Assembly (NCBI RefSeq): GCF_954871325.1
Contig: NC_088775.1
Location: forward strand, 27,629,561-27,693,560
Source of the DNA: Gordionus sp. m RMFG-2023
Taxonomy: Eukaryota; Nematomorpha; Gordioida; Chordodea; Parachordodidae
Direction of reading: 5' to 3'
DNA: 64,000 nt
The translations under genes and the position numbers were made by a program. Below the pieces are notes generated by a model, which saw only the letters and a list, made by a program, of their open reading frames with translations, was not told the DNA's origin and did no database searches. Of this stretch, positions 44,855 through 57,575 are shown one piece after another. Numbering within the stretch: position 1 is the stretch's first letter; each line of letters starts with the position of its first letter.

Positions 44855-45180
44855 GTACTACACTCATCACCAATTGTTGGAACGATAATAAAGACCTAGA
44901 TGACATAGATTACACCCTTTATAGGGTGAGCCGTACGCCGAACCCTCCGCTTATTAGTGGGGGAAATTGCGAAGTTAATTTACATACCCATAATATAGAA
45001 ATTTTCTGGGCTCATCTGAAGGCTAACATTGTTAAGCACAGCAAGGACCAGTACATGCAAGATTATTTGAACGCCTACGTATACCGGCAAAAGAGGAAAT
45101 ACCTTGGCACCTTCGACGTCTTTAAATTGTTTCTAAAAGATATCATGTTTTCTTACAATGTTGTGAAAGATAAATTATAA
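44855..45180 (+). CDS. Merlin/ISXO2-derived protein, exon C: DDE domain second half
   Basis: An open frame from aaag|GT ACT to a TAA stop. It reads TTLITNCWNDNKDLDDIDYT, a short linker, then VNLHTHNIEIFWAHLKANI and YVYRQKRKYLG. In ISXO2/Merlin proteins the first block is T-x-I-x-(T/S)-D-C-W with the second catalytic Asp; here it is Asn (ITNCW). The family's H-T-x-x-I-E-x-x-W-x-x-(L/F)-K block with the third acidic residue is intact (NIEIFWAHLK). The acceptor leaves two bases (GT) that complete the split codon CAT-G|GT-ACT after 16575, giving H-G-T-T as the family requires. It is GC-richer than its surroundings and uninterrupted. Whether it is joined to exons A and B or is a separate copy needs transcript evidence. 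Confidence 0.65.
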
Positions 45181-48144
45181 AAAGAAAATTATTTAATAAT
45201 TTATTCTTGTATATTATTCATAATCACGAAAACTCGTCAAATATCGACAAATAAGTATTTATATAGCATATTTATTTTATATGTAAACTGTTATATTTTG
45301 TTATATTTTGAATAATTATTTAATAAATGGGGGTAAAATAAATAAATGTTGCAAATCGGTTTTAATTTTAAATTTATTATGACGTCGTCAATCTGATAAA
45401 AAGTTAATAAGGGTCTTCGGCATTTTGAACATCATTATTCCAAATATCAATACATATGTAATTAATTCCTTAGTTAGATCTTCCTTAAACAAGTTTTCTC
45501 GCGTAAGTGGAAAAATAGATAATATACATTTTGAAAAAATATATATAAATAGTATATATTGGTCCGGTTTGTAGAAATTTTTTATCGGTTTTTCTGCCCG
45601 GCTCAGCTCGTAATTATTCTTCCCCGACCCGTAAATATATTTTGTACAAACTATTTATCCCGGTATAAGTTATTTACTATATAATAAAATTTTCAACATC
45701 AAAAACATTTTAATCCTGCTTGGCTCGTAAAAATATTGTAATATGTCCGACTTTCCCTAAATTTTATTTTTTTTAGCGTCTTCGGCCTATTATAAAGATA
45801 ATCTTTTGATTTTTATCAACCTTAGTAAAAAAAGATATTATTCCTTTGTCCCTATAGCTTCGGCTAAAAGGAAAAAATTGTTTGTTAGTTCTCGTAGATA
45901 TATTCAATTAATAAAAATTTTGCCTATATACACCTCTTATCCCCTCCCCTTCCCACAAAAATTTCAATATATCATTACAAACAATAATTTGAGAGAAAAA
46001 TAAGTATATGATTTTTTTAAATAATGACTATAATTCAAAAAAAACGATAAACTAAACTTATTTTAAAAATTTAACAAGCTAAAGGCCGGGAATATGCCGA
46101 CTTAAATATTTCAAATTCAAATAAAAATTTTTGGGAAATAATTAACCTGATGGTGCTCCCTCTCCTTTAGCAAAACCTGACTACGCCTATTAACTAATGT
46201 CTACTTCTTAATCAAATTGAGGTATTTCATTTTATAAATGTGACTTCATATTGCCTTGGATAGCTCCCATAAAACAAAATGATAAAAAAACTAAACTTGT
46301 ATCATATAAATCGGTAGAAAACTAGATTTGAAGATGTTTCCGGACATAGTGTCAATTCTAAAGAAGTTTTTTTGAACAATTTAGACAAGGATTGTTTAGC
46401 ATGAAATTTTCAAACGAAAGATAAAAATCTAATATTTTAAATAAATTTGCCGAAATAAAATCCTTTCATTAAGTTTAACATGACAATCCAATTTTCAGCT
46501 CTTGTCAAACCTATTTTTAACGTAACAAAATGCCGTTAGAATTTTTATATTTAAAATATTTTAATATACTATTTTAAATCATATTCTTATTGTTACCATA
46601 GATTATAATCTATTTTATATATATAAATAAAAACATTAAATATTATAAATCTATTTCTTACCCTTACAGTTAGCGCCAATTTGCGGTAAATTATACATAA
46701 ATACACAAAAATACAGCACATTTTATATACTTCCTCGCGAATTTGTGCTAACTCTGAATGCAGGGCAACTCCTCGTTCACAATTAGCACATATTAGCAGC
46801 CGAAAATACAGAATATTTTTTATAATTCGCGCTAAGATTATGAGTATAATATTTACCTCGTTCATGTTTCTTTGCAAATGAACGTCTTCGATATTTTTGC
46901 TAACGAACAGCAAAACACGAACGAATTTGTTTTTTTTAGATATTTACAGCACTACGAATAATACATATTTCATATTCAAAGCTGCGTATTCATTCCAATT
47001 TTAAAAGTGATGAAGTTTGTTTTGTATTTTACTTAAGGTTAAGTAAATTGAGGGTATTATGAAGGGCCGCTTAAAGTTTCTTCCTGGGTCGCTAAAAGTC
47101 TTGGGATAGGGAATATGATGCAGGATGATCATTGAAATTGAAAGGGGTAAGATGATGTATAGTTTTGCTAATTTTGATCTTGTTTTTTATGCTAATTTTG
47201 GATTTTCTTTTTTACAGCGAATTTTAATTTGGAAGGGTAATATCGTAATTAGCTTGGTGAGAGAGAATTCCACCTCTGAAATTTGGCTGTTTTCGTAAAT
47301 ATACTCTACTAATGAACATCCTCCTATATACCCCTACCCCCCTCTCCTCCAAAAATTTATATAATGTAGTTAACGAGTTTTAGTTGATTGATATTCTTTG
47401 AGTTTAAGTAGTAGTTTATTAATTAAAATATAAATTCGTTTTCTAGTTTCTCTTTTTAAATATGACCTGAAATCATAATCTATAATAGGATTAATATTAA
47501 TCTGATAAAAGTTGCATTCATAAAATTGTTAATCATAAATTCAACTTTAATATTTTTAAAACATCCTCTTGTGGGTAATATATTACCTTTTTAAATCTTT
47601 ATAAATTCAAAATTATAAGAGAAACTTTAAAAAACAATAAAATTGTTAGAGCTAAAACCGACTGTATCGCCAGGGATTCTATCTGCCCAAATATTTATTT
47701 AAGTTATAAAAACTTATCTTCAATTTATATTAAAGATGCTGAGGCCCATCAAAATAGATTGTAAAAGCGTTTATGTTACTTAAAAGAAAAGGGGAATGTT
47801 GTAAATATTTTTTCAGATTTAATATATTTTTTGAATAAAAAAAAGTCACAACTCAATTTTAAAATTTTGATTCTCTTACTTACACTTTCCATTTTTTTGT
47901 AAACTATGATTCATTCATATTTATATCTGTCATTTTATAAAAAAATTACTGTGGACAGGTCATAGTTAAAACAACTGAAGAATTTAGTACAATTGACATA
48001 TATTTTTAATTAAATAAATTATAATAATAGTTAATAAAAATTAACTTCAGTTTAGAATTGGAGTGCTCTACTTGCAAATATGTTAAAACCAGGAAAAATG
48101 TCACCGTGGAATTATTTTTTGTTCAAAGGCTGCATTTCTCTTAT
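45181..48144. other. A/T-rich region without a recognised gene
   Basis: Open frames at 45806-46003 (plus) and 46593-46913 (minus) have no recognisable motif. 45560-45720 contains a few cggctc/cccggct motifs that may be remains of a GC-rich MITE. 46660-46860 is slightly less A/T-rich and contains repeated (gc)taa(c/t)tctg-like pieces, unexplained. Confidence 0.4.
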
Positions 48145-49935
48145 CAATGACGAAGCGTCCATAGAAGCAAGGGAAGCATTGCATCCCTTGAAATTTTTCT
48201 TACAAAATTTTTAAATAAACTTAATATAATCTTTGTACCCTTTGTAACTATGCTAAATAAACTAAACTGACTTCGTTAAAAACATTAATATATATTATAT
48301 AACGTTAAAAAACGTTAAAAAAATTAATGTAATTTTTATAACGTTGAAAAATTAATATTATTTTTACTATATTAAGAAATACTATTATTTTTATTACGTT
48401 AAAAGTTACTATTATTTTTACTACGAAAATTTACTATTATTTTTTACTACGTTAAAAAAATATACATGTGGGAAGCTAATTTAATATTGCTTATTTTTTA
48501 AATAAATAAAGAGAAAATCATGCCATGGTATTGTATAATTTTACCATTAAAAAAATAAGCATTGGGGAAGCAAATAAAAAATGCTTATTTATTTAATAAA
48601 GAAAAGAGAAAGAAATTTTTTTATATAACATTTTTTTCCTTACTTTTTTAAAATAAAAAATTTTCCGTTTTTAAAATCCTTAATTAATGTTTAATAATTG
48701 TAATTGTATTATTGAAAATTTATTAACATTATCATTTAGCTCAAGGAATTTTGATGCGAAAAAATTGATTACTGAAAAAGGAAGACCAAAACCAATTTTA
48801 CAAAACTTAAAAAAAGAAATCGCTTGCATCCGTTATTTTTCTATCGATAAATATGAAAAATATGAATGGCTCACTGGATGTGAATTTTCTAATTCTCTAT
48901 ATTGTAGGTCATGCCTATTATTCCCAAAGGAAAAATATGTTTGGAATGATAAAGGATTTTCGGATATCAATAATTTTTCAAAGGCAGTTAAACGGCACGA
49001 AGAGTCAATCGCTCATTTGCAGTCGATGATTCAATTAAAAACATTTGGCCAAAATCGTATTGAAAATATGATGGATTAGATGTGCAAAATATCAATAGAA
49101 CAGCATAATTCTAAAGTCAACTCAAATAGAGAAATATAAAAATATTGATCAACTCTATATGTTTTCTTGGAATTCAGGAGCTCGTATTCCGTGGTGATGA
49201 TGAATCTTCTAATTCAGTAAATAGTGGAAATTATATTGAATTAATTTATTTGCTCGCGACAGAAAATTTAATATTGAAACATCATTTAGAAATAGTGCAG
49301 TTTTTATTGGACTATCAAGCGATATTCAAAATGATTTGATTAATAATATTTCATATATCTTACACCAAAAAATATTAAATTCATCGAATTGTTAGATATT
49401 AGTCGATTCCAAATAATCAAAATTTCCAAAAATATTTATTAGATAATTTAAACGACACTTATTTTTAATTTTTCGACTTACACAAGCTGGAAATCGAATT
49501 AAAGGTAGTGTTTCGGGATATTGAATTTAGAAAGAAAAAGAATATTAATGAAATACTTGAATTTTTAATAAGCACCGATTTGATGAAAAGTTTTAAAAAG
49601 TTTTATAAATTATGCAAATTCATCTTAACTTTGGCATCAATAACAGCAAGTGTAGAACGGAGTTTTTCATCTTTAAAAAGAATCAAATCTTATTGCAGAA
49701 ACAGGACGAGCCAAAATCGATTATCGAATCTATCTTTTATTTCGATTGAAAAAAAGTTATTAAAAAATTTAAAAGCTAGCGATAACTTTTATAATTCAGT
49801 ACTTGATCATTTTACTCAAAAACTAATACCACCTATTTATAAATCTTAATGTTTTTATGGTTTGAGTTTGACTAAAATAAAAATAAAAATTTTTTTGATT
49901 GTTTCCCTAGTAGTGAACTTGACGCTTCGTCAATG
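48145..49935 (+). mobile_element. internally deleted ZMYM-type hAT element (1791 bp)
   Basis: Terminal repeats CAATGACGAAGCGTC and, in reverse, CATTGACGAAGCGTC (14 of 15 identical). The transposase fragments lie on the plus strand in order. The outer 8-mers (tctcttat, agaattta) do not match, so the target duplication is lost or the ends extend slightly. Confidence 0.75.
48687..49849 (+). pseudogene. hAT transposase with TTF/ZMYM-type zinc finger, internally deleted
   Basis: 48687-49079 encodes the N-terminal TTF-type finger region: GRPKPILQNL, YEWLTGCEFSNSLYCRSCLL (C..C-x2-C), FPKEKYVW and FSKAVKRHEESIAHLQS (H-x4-H). A short fragment at 49145-49339 reads QELVFRGDDESSNSVNSGN and continues with similarity to the ZMYM1-like segment before the catalytic domain. 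49508-49849 is the dimerisation end: LCKFILTLASITASVERSFS then SLKRIKSYCRNRTSQNRLSN. Most of the catalytic core is missing. In animals such proteins are often annotated zinc finger MYM-type protein 1-like. Confidence 0.85.
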
Positions 49936-51700
49936 AGAATTTATTAAATAAAAGTAAAATAAATAGAGGTATCTACTATAAATCATCAAATTATATAATA
50001 TAGACACACAATCTTTATTTAATTTTAATTTATTTATGGAAATAATAGCTGAATAAAAATTTTTGCAAATACTGATAATTTTCCAATATATATTTTATAA
50101 TAATTTTTTTATAAAATTTAAAAAGGTGCACGAAGAGTGAATAAAATATGATAATATCATAAATATAGCAAAAATTAGGAAAATAGCTCAAAATTGCTAA
50201 CGTAGCCAAAACTTTATATTTTTAAATCTAGTTTCTATTTATATATTTAGCATAAATTAATCAATTAAAATCACTCCATTTCAAACCAACTAAATTTATT
50301 AATTCAAAATATAAAGATTAACAAGATTGTGTAAAATTCATTAAAAAAAATTAAAAAGTCGGCTAAAATTAATAAAATTTAAAAAAAAACATAATATAAA
50401 ATAAAATAAAATATTTTTCCCTATATTTTTTAAGAAAAAATTTTAAATAACTTTTTGGATTACCGTTACCCAAAAGAAACGCGTATTGCCATTTTAAACA
50501 AGTAAGGAATGCTCCTTTTCCTCAAAAAGGTATCGCCGTTAGTAACGACGTTACTTAACAGCACTAATATTTAGTATTTTGAAGTACCGAGTAACATTCC
50601 TTTTGAAAAGCAAGTAACGCGTTCCTATTGAACATAAGAAGTAATGATAAAGCTTTATTTTTTCAAATGTAACGTGTTAAGTGTTTCCTTTTTGAAGTAA
50701 CGTTTTCTACCATTTTATTTGTCCTTGACTGATGTTTCTTATTATATCATTAGTTTATATTTGTTCCAAAACTCTCGCAATGTCATTAGTAAGCTTAGAA
50801 TGTTATTATGTTGGAATATTTCCATTTTATATATAGTTTTTTTTGTCAAATAATGTTTTTTTAATCTATTTAGGAGGTTATGAATAAGATCACTGTTTAA
50901 AAAGGGTTAGCATGTTTGATAAAGAATAAAAAGGCTATATATTGTTAGTATCAATGCAAAACTTTCAAAGATTTTTTTATGTTATTAACTTTTTAATTGA
51001 GATGGGTGATTTAATAAATTATTAGTAATTACCCTGCCTTTGTTCCTCTCTATGATTCTCATCAATAAAATCATCTTCGAAATGTTTAAACAGGCTAGTG
51101 ATATTTAAAGGGCAATTTTGTTGTGTAAAAAAAAATAAAAATCTCAGAAAAAAAATTCCCACAGAAAATATTACCCGCAAAACATTCCCCCCCCCACCTC
51201 CCCCCCCCCCCCCAAAAAAAACAATTTCCCCGTTTTTTAGATATTACATGATACGTGATTTATAGCGCTTATGACCTCTATCGTTGAAAATTTAACAGAG
51301 CTACGCTAGGTATTCCTCATTTCCATCTAAATGGATTAAATTAAGTTGGATGAAAAATTAAAATGAAGAGCCCTTTACACGTTTATGGGTAAGTCGCACA
51401 TATTTGCACGCCCAACAGTCCGAGAACTATTATTTAAACGTCCATAGGATAAGAAAAGAAAAGAAAAGTTGCGCAAAACAAAAGCCTAAACCCGAGAACT
51501 TCAGTATAATTTAATTGCTTTAAGGGTGTAAGGTGGCTGATTTTAAGTTTAAATAGCGTAAATCTTAAATAATTAATATCGATATTGAGAGATTTAAATT
51601 AATCCTAAAAGAACAAAATTTAATATATATTATTTAACTTTTGGTGAAATAAAATGTTCAATTTTAATATTTTAGTTCGATTAATATGATTTATAATCTT
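49936..51700. other. A/T-rich region with one MITE end and a C tract
   Basis: At 50542-50567 the sequence ends ...gtaacgacgttacttaacagcacta, in reverse TAGTGCTGTTAAGTAACGTC, a hAT-type tip; degenerate agtaacg motifs lie on both sides (50460-50700). The opposite end was not found. A tract of C9 and C14 separated by acct lies at about 51187-51214. No gene was seen. Confidence 0.5.
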
Positions 51701-51719
51701 GATATTCTATTATTTGCAT

Positions 51720-53710
51720 TTGCAGCATTCGAGAAAAAATTCCCTATAAATATATCCTTGAAATAAAATCCCCAAATAAAATATTTACGAATTTTGAGAA
51801 AATCAACAAAATAAAAAAAAAATTCTGGAAAATATATTTCTGAAAAAGATTTCCCAAATAAAATTGCAATTATAAACAAACCCAATTTTTATAATATTAA
51901 AATGATCTAAACCATAGAATGTTTAATATTATGGCCATATCCCGAACCCAGTTTTGAAATTTAAGCAAAAAATTATTATAAAATAAAGTAATGCTTAACT
52001 ATATCTATATCATATCCCCAACCTTAATTATCTCCTTAGATACCTTGTTTCTGTGATATTAAGTAAAATATTATCATAAGTTACGATATAATTGTAATGG
52101 TTCCGCCCGAATACTGCATTTAAAAAATTTTTAAGATCAATTTTTGGCCCTTACCGTCAGGTTTCTGCTTTAAATAAATCTAAATCTGAAATTTGTTTTT
52201 TAATTTTACCTCTCGAAGTGTCGAGACTTCAATTAATTAAAACATTATTAAATAAATTCTTGTTTGCCTTTAAACATTTCCCACAACTTTTAGATATTTA
52301 TGGGAAGGAATTTTAAAGGTTTATAATGATTGGAAGAAATTGTATAAAAAAATACGTACATATTTTTTTTCTTTTAATAAAATATTCATTTTTGCAAATT
52401 TTTAGGAACATAGATTTATAAAATTATTTTTATCATTTTCAAGAAGTTTTTTTTAAATATCCAATTGGGAGATTTTAATTAGGGGTTTTCATAATTACCT
52501 TTAAAGTTGATCGTACTATTTTTTTTCCAATTAGCTGAGAAATAATAAGGATTTGTTTGATAAAAATTAAAACCTCTCTCAATTTCCGTTTATAAAAAAG
52601 TTATCCTTATAATTTTTTATCTGAGCATTGTATAAATAATTTATTGTAATCGTTTCATTTTCAACGTAGACGCTCCTTAATTTGGTGTCACATTTCCTTT
52701 ATAAATTATAAAAAATCTATTCGAATACTTTTTATGCTACCGCTGCTAAATAATAAATTGAAAGATACCACCAGATTTATCTAGTCTCATATTTTAAAAT
52801 TAAAACTGTAACACCCCTTTAACGTTGAGAATACTCAAAGCTCAGAACTGAATATCCAGAATTATTTCTTAATACTCAGTAATACAATGAAATTGTCCTA
52901 AAACGGATATTCTAAAGATAAATTGCTCGGAAAAATATATCAAAATTATTATAATTTTTTCTATCGATATTAAAAAAATAGTCACTATTAGCAATTATCG
53001 CGCTATTCATTTCGTGCTTTTTTCTCGATATTGACTTCGTATTAATAAATTCGGTATGTATAATTCGCAAAATAATTTACTCCAAATTGTCTTTATTTGG
53101 TTTCACCTTCTCTGTAAGATTATTGCTATTATAAATTGGTGATAAAGGTTTCGCTGTTATGTATTAACTTCTAAGTGGTGAATTTTCTGCTATAAAAAAA
53201 TTCTCGATATGTTCTTGGCTAAATAACATTCGAATGTGGATTCGCGACATTTATCTATAAAATCAATTTGCTTTAATAAATATTCGCGATAAAAATTTTG
53301 TTTAAATTTTTTTTTGATAAATGTTTTGCTATTTTGATGGTTTTTTTTCAATTTAAAACTTTATTGAGTCTGAAAAAAAATTTTTGAGTAAAAATCTTTG
53401 AGGATTAACTTTTAATATAAATTGTGATTTCAACTTTTTAATGTAAATAAATTGCAAAATATTTAGTTATATATAAAAGAACTTTTATAAAAAATATTTG
53501 GAATTTTCAGTAAAATTTGATCAATTTATTTTTGTTATTTAAAACAAAAATTATTCAGGGAATATTTTTCCTTTTTTTTCCAGGGAATTATTTTCCATGG
53601 GAATTTTATTACGGGAAATTATATTCATTTCTTCAAGAAATCTTTTTCCAGGAGAAATTTCCTGGATATTAAATTCGGTGAATTTTTTCCAGGATTTCTT
53701 TTCCGATGAA
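51720..53710. mobile_element. possible decayed MULE-like element
   Basis: Both ends hold degenerate arrays of a 13-16 bp unit in opposite orientation: (a)aaaaattccc / aaataaaatcccc on the left (51725-51870) and ttttccaggga / attttattacggg on the right (53515-53705). This resembles the ggaaaaaaacccc arrays of the MULE at 61297-63663. No transposase remains, only A/T-rich sequence. Confidence 0.4.
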
Positions 53711-54465
53711 TTAATTTGCGCTTACCACTGTTACAAACATTCAAATTAAACATAAAAATTAAATGTCCCACCCAAATGGAATAGTATATTAATTTGATCA
53801 GAAGTATTTTCGAAGCTAATAAATTGCTTATAAATAGGTAGCCTATTTTAAACATTTAAATTACGATTAGGAACTAGTGGGAGAGCAGGTAATAGCTTCT
53901 TAAGTGCTTATGTCTCCCCATACGAAGACAACTTAAATTTAATGTTAGTATGTTTCTAAATTATTTTTGTTTAGTAAGTTTTTTTAAAATACTAGTTTAT
54001 AAAGTAAAAATTAATTGTAAATGAGAAGTTTCTAGTTTTTTACGATTTTTTAATTTATTATATTAATTTTTATTATTAATACAATATCTTTATTAATGAT
54101 TAATTTTAGTTTGTTATGTTATTTTTTATCCGGAAGATCTCAAATTTCCGATATAGATTATATATTTTATAATGGCATTTGCAAGATTTTTATTTTGTTC
54201 ACCAAATAATCTTATAAAATCTAAAATATAAACTAATTTTAATTTTAATTTCAATTTCAAAGATATTATCTTTATATATTTAGCGCCCTCTATTATAAAT
54301 ATAATTTGTTACTTATTTATTATTATTTACTTATTTTTTATTTATAGAAAAGTCTATTAATTAGCTTAAAAATTGTATTTACGAGAGCAATTAATTCGGC
54401 TGAAATCTTGAAAATAAACCAATATTCAGCATTTCTAACATAATTTTTATCACACTTGCCATCAA
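53711..54465. other. A/T-rich spacer, no gene seen
   Basis: Nothing recognisable. Open frames on the minus strand have no domain. Confidence 0.45.
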
Positions 54466-55362
54466 TAGGGGAGACCGGGGTAAAGTGATTGAACGGGTAA
54501 CAATGTTAGCAAATAACTTTTTAATCCTTGAAAATACATCATATCTGGTGTGGGGATGTATTTTTATATCTAATTTCTTACCTATGTTCATCTTTTGTAA
54601 AACTTTTCTATTGATATTTGTCAAAAAACCGTTTTTTACCTAAAAATTACTCTCTAATTAATTCTGATTTTGGCAAAATGTATTAAGGCTCAGAATTAAA
54701 AAATTTGTATACATGACGTAAAGCCATAGCAGTAATATAAAATTTATAGGAAGTTTATGATTTAACTAGAAGTCTGGTATAACGATTTGTACAATATACA
54801 TCAGCTTAGGTATAGGTGTTATGGGTGAAACGTGATTTAAACAGTAAAGAAATAATTTTAAAACAATAACGCCTACACCACATAAAAAATTATTTTTGAG
54901 TAAAAAAAACATTAATAAATAGTTTCTGAGTTCTTTAGAATAAAATTTAAAAATTGGCAAAAGAGAAGAATAATTGAAATATACGATGTGCCTAAAATGG
55001 GCACACTCAAAATATGGTATTTTTGATATCTTTTTTACATTATCGTATTATATTGATTAGTTTATACTTAAAGTGATTAGATGTTGAAATTGCAATATAT
55101 TATTCAATTAAACAATTAGTTCAATTTTATTAACCACTGGACCCTGATGCTTAGCCACTTTACCCTGGGTATAGGTGAAATGGGGAAAATGTCACCTTTC
55201 ACATACTTAATCACACCTCCTAAAGTATTATAAGTAGAGAGCTACATTTTTTTTTAATTTGTAGATGAGGGAATTGGTTACATCTATCATTTTTCTATCT
55301 TGCTTATGAAAATTTCATGGTAAAAATGCAAAATACTAATCGTTTTACCTCGGTCTCCCCTA
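54466..55362. mobile_element. element with GGGGAGACC terminal inverted repeats (897 bp)
   Basis: The left end TAGGGGAGACCGGGGTAAAG and the right end in reverse TAGGGGAGACCGAGGTAAAA match closely. Similar gggtaaagtg/cactttaccc motifs recur inside (about 54480, 55155). The flanking 8-mers differ, but TA is present on both sides, so a TA target is possible. No coding capacity. A fragment of the same family is at 520-860. Confidence 0.75.
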
Positions 55363-56352
55363 CTCTTGGTATTTTTGGTGAGGAATTCTTTAAATTATCA
55401 CATTATTAGGGATAAAATAAAGCCAAAGAAGTGACGATCGTAATAAAACCTTCAATTTTAAACAAGCCATTAAGATTGTATTCGCATTACAATTCATGCT
55501 TCCATTTTATAATCGTTAATTGTTCTTTATACACCTTTGTTTTAAATTCGTTTTTTTAATAATAAACCCTTTTTACTAAAAAAATTAAGATAAAGTTATT
55601 TATTCATCATTATTAGCAAGAAAAGCGCTAAAAAAGCAGAAAATAACATTACTAAGTTGAGAAAACATGCTATGAAAATTGAGCTAGGAAGGTGTCCTCT
55701 ATTAAACTAGATGTTTTAGAATATATAGGCCCATAACAATATATACTGTTTGTTTTTAGATATATCTAAACCACATGATAAAAATTTCAAAAGTGGTGTA
55801 AGTAAAACGAATGATGTTTTTCAAAAACAAAGTTTTAAAATGTGTTACCTGACCGATATCACTTAGTCGTCGGATGGATTTTATAAGTCACATACCGCAT
55901 CAAATCATTAGTTGGCATCTGAATAAAAGGTTTAAATAAAACTCCAGCAAATGGTAATGCACGTTGTAGGACATTACTTATCAAAATTATTAATCAGCAA
56001 ACAAATTGCTAAAAATCCGAGTTTGATTTTGATAAATGGAAAGCGTTCCCCATATTATTTTTTGACAATAACAGGAAATATAAAGAATAATTAAATCTTG
56101 AGGTAAGTTTATAAGAACAAGGAAAACATAAAATAGAACACTTCGCCAAAATATACAAATATTGCTGCTTTATATTTGAATGAAAAATAAGTTTAAAAAA
56201 AAATCAAGTCTGCCTCAGTCCAAAATTAAATTTTTTTTATTATGTCCAGTTCTCCCAAGACCCAACTTCCGTTAGGCGATCTTTCGCTAAATTCCGGCTG
56301 TCTCGAAGCAGGGCTCTATAATATTTATATTATTTGGCCATGGAACCTCTAA
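55363..56352. other. A/T-rich spacer, no gene seen
   Basis: Short open frames only. No domain or terminal repeat was recognised. Confidence 0.45.
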
Positions 56353-57575
56353 TAGAGGTCTGCATTGAGTGGGTTTTTAGACCATAAGCTCGCCCACCCA
56401 ATGTTTAAAAAAAATTTTACCCGCCCGCCCGTCAGTCTAAAATTTCTTACCCGCCCGCCGATTAATCTAAGATAAAATTTTTTCCCCGCCCACCCATTAT
56501 TTATAAAAAAATTTTAACCCAACGCTATTATAAAGTTTAATCACGGCCATTCTTTCAATTTTTTAAGCATCTAATAAAAATAACTTCACTATTTCATCTC
56601 TACACAAATTTTATAATTTATGAAATTACTATATTAAGCATAAAAAATATTCAATTTAAATTATGGATAATTTATTTGATCAAATAAAATATTTATGAAA
56701 AAAATATAAATATAAAATTGATATTATATGTGTCGTATGAGGATTCGGAATCTCTTGATTTTAAATCCTTTACATAGGGCGATTTAAAAAATTTTAAAAT
56801 CCGGTTTAACCGGAAATGTATTCTAGCATGTGTAGAGTATTTACCCTATAAATTTCAGCCAATTTCAGCCATAGACATTTTAGTATTTTTTAATTTATAT
56901 GAACAATCCATATAAAAATTAATATAAATTAGAAGTAGTTCTAAAGTTCATGGCAAAATTGGCTGAAATTTATAGGGTGAATAATCTAAACATGCCAGAA
57001 TACATTTCCGGTTAAATCGGATTTTAAATTTTTTTAAATCGCCCTAGGTAAAGGATTTAAAATCAAGAGATTCCGAATCCCCACGGATTTCGAATCCCCA
57101 TACGACATATGTAATTATAATGCAATAATAATAATGAATCGACATTTCCTGGATTCAAACACGTTTTTCTTTGTTCTAAAAACCTTCCAGCAACGCTAAA
57201 TCCTCGTTCAAAAGAAGCACTAGTTGCAGGAATTGCCAATATTTTTCTTGCTAATCTTGATAGCTTTGGCAAATATCTTTCTTGTCGTTTCCACCAAAGT
57301 AGTTTTAAATATATAAAAAAGTTTATTTATTTTAAGAAAAAAGTTTTTATGATACCAAAAGACATTTCATTTTTAATATCCAAAAAAATTCATAAGAACA
57401 ATTTTTTATTATTATTTACTTAAATAATTTTACATTTTTTTTAACCCGCCCGCCCATGTTAAAACGTCTTAACCCGCCCATAGTTTAAATTTTTTTTAAC
57501 CCGCCCGCCCTGTTCCTAAAAAATTTTTTGCCGGCCCACCCGCCCTCCCATTTAGATGGGCGATTTGTCTTTAAT
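56353..57575 (-). mobile_element. GC-rich-ended hAT remnant
   Basis: Left tip TAGAGGTCTGCATTGAGTGG, then repeated acccgcccgccc blocks (56390-56500) and again at 57440-57560 on the right. An inner inverted repeat (56755-56880 against 56945-57080; shared tcgccctagg/gggcgatt and aaatttcagccaattt) marks a second, nested structure. A hAT transposase tail lies between. The right end is approximate. Confidence 0.6.
57063..57272 (-). pseudogene. hAT transposase dimerisation domain fragment
   Basis: The minus frame reads MPKLSRLARKILAIPATSAS followed by FERGFSVAGRFLEQRKTCLN. P-A-T-S-A-x-x-E-R-x-F-S is the diagnostic C-terminal hAT motif of BED-type transposases. The catalytic domain is absent. Confidence 0.85.
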
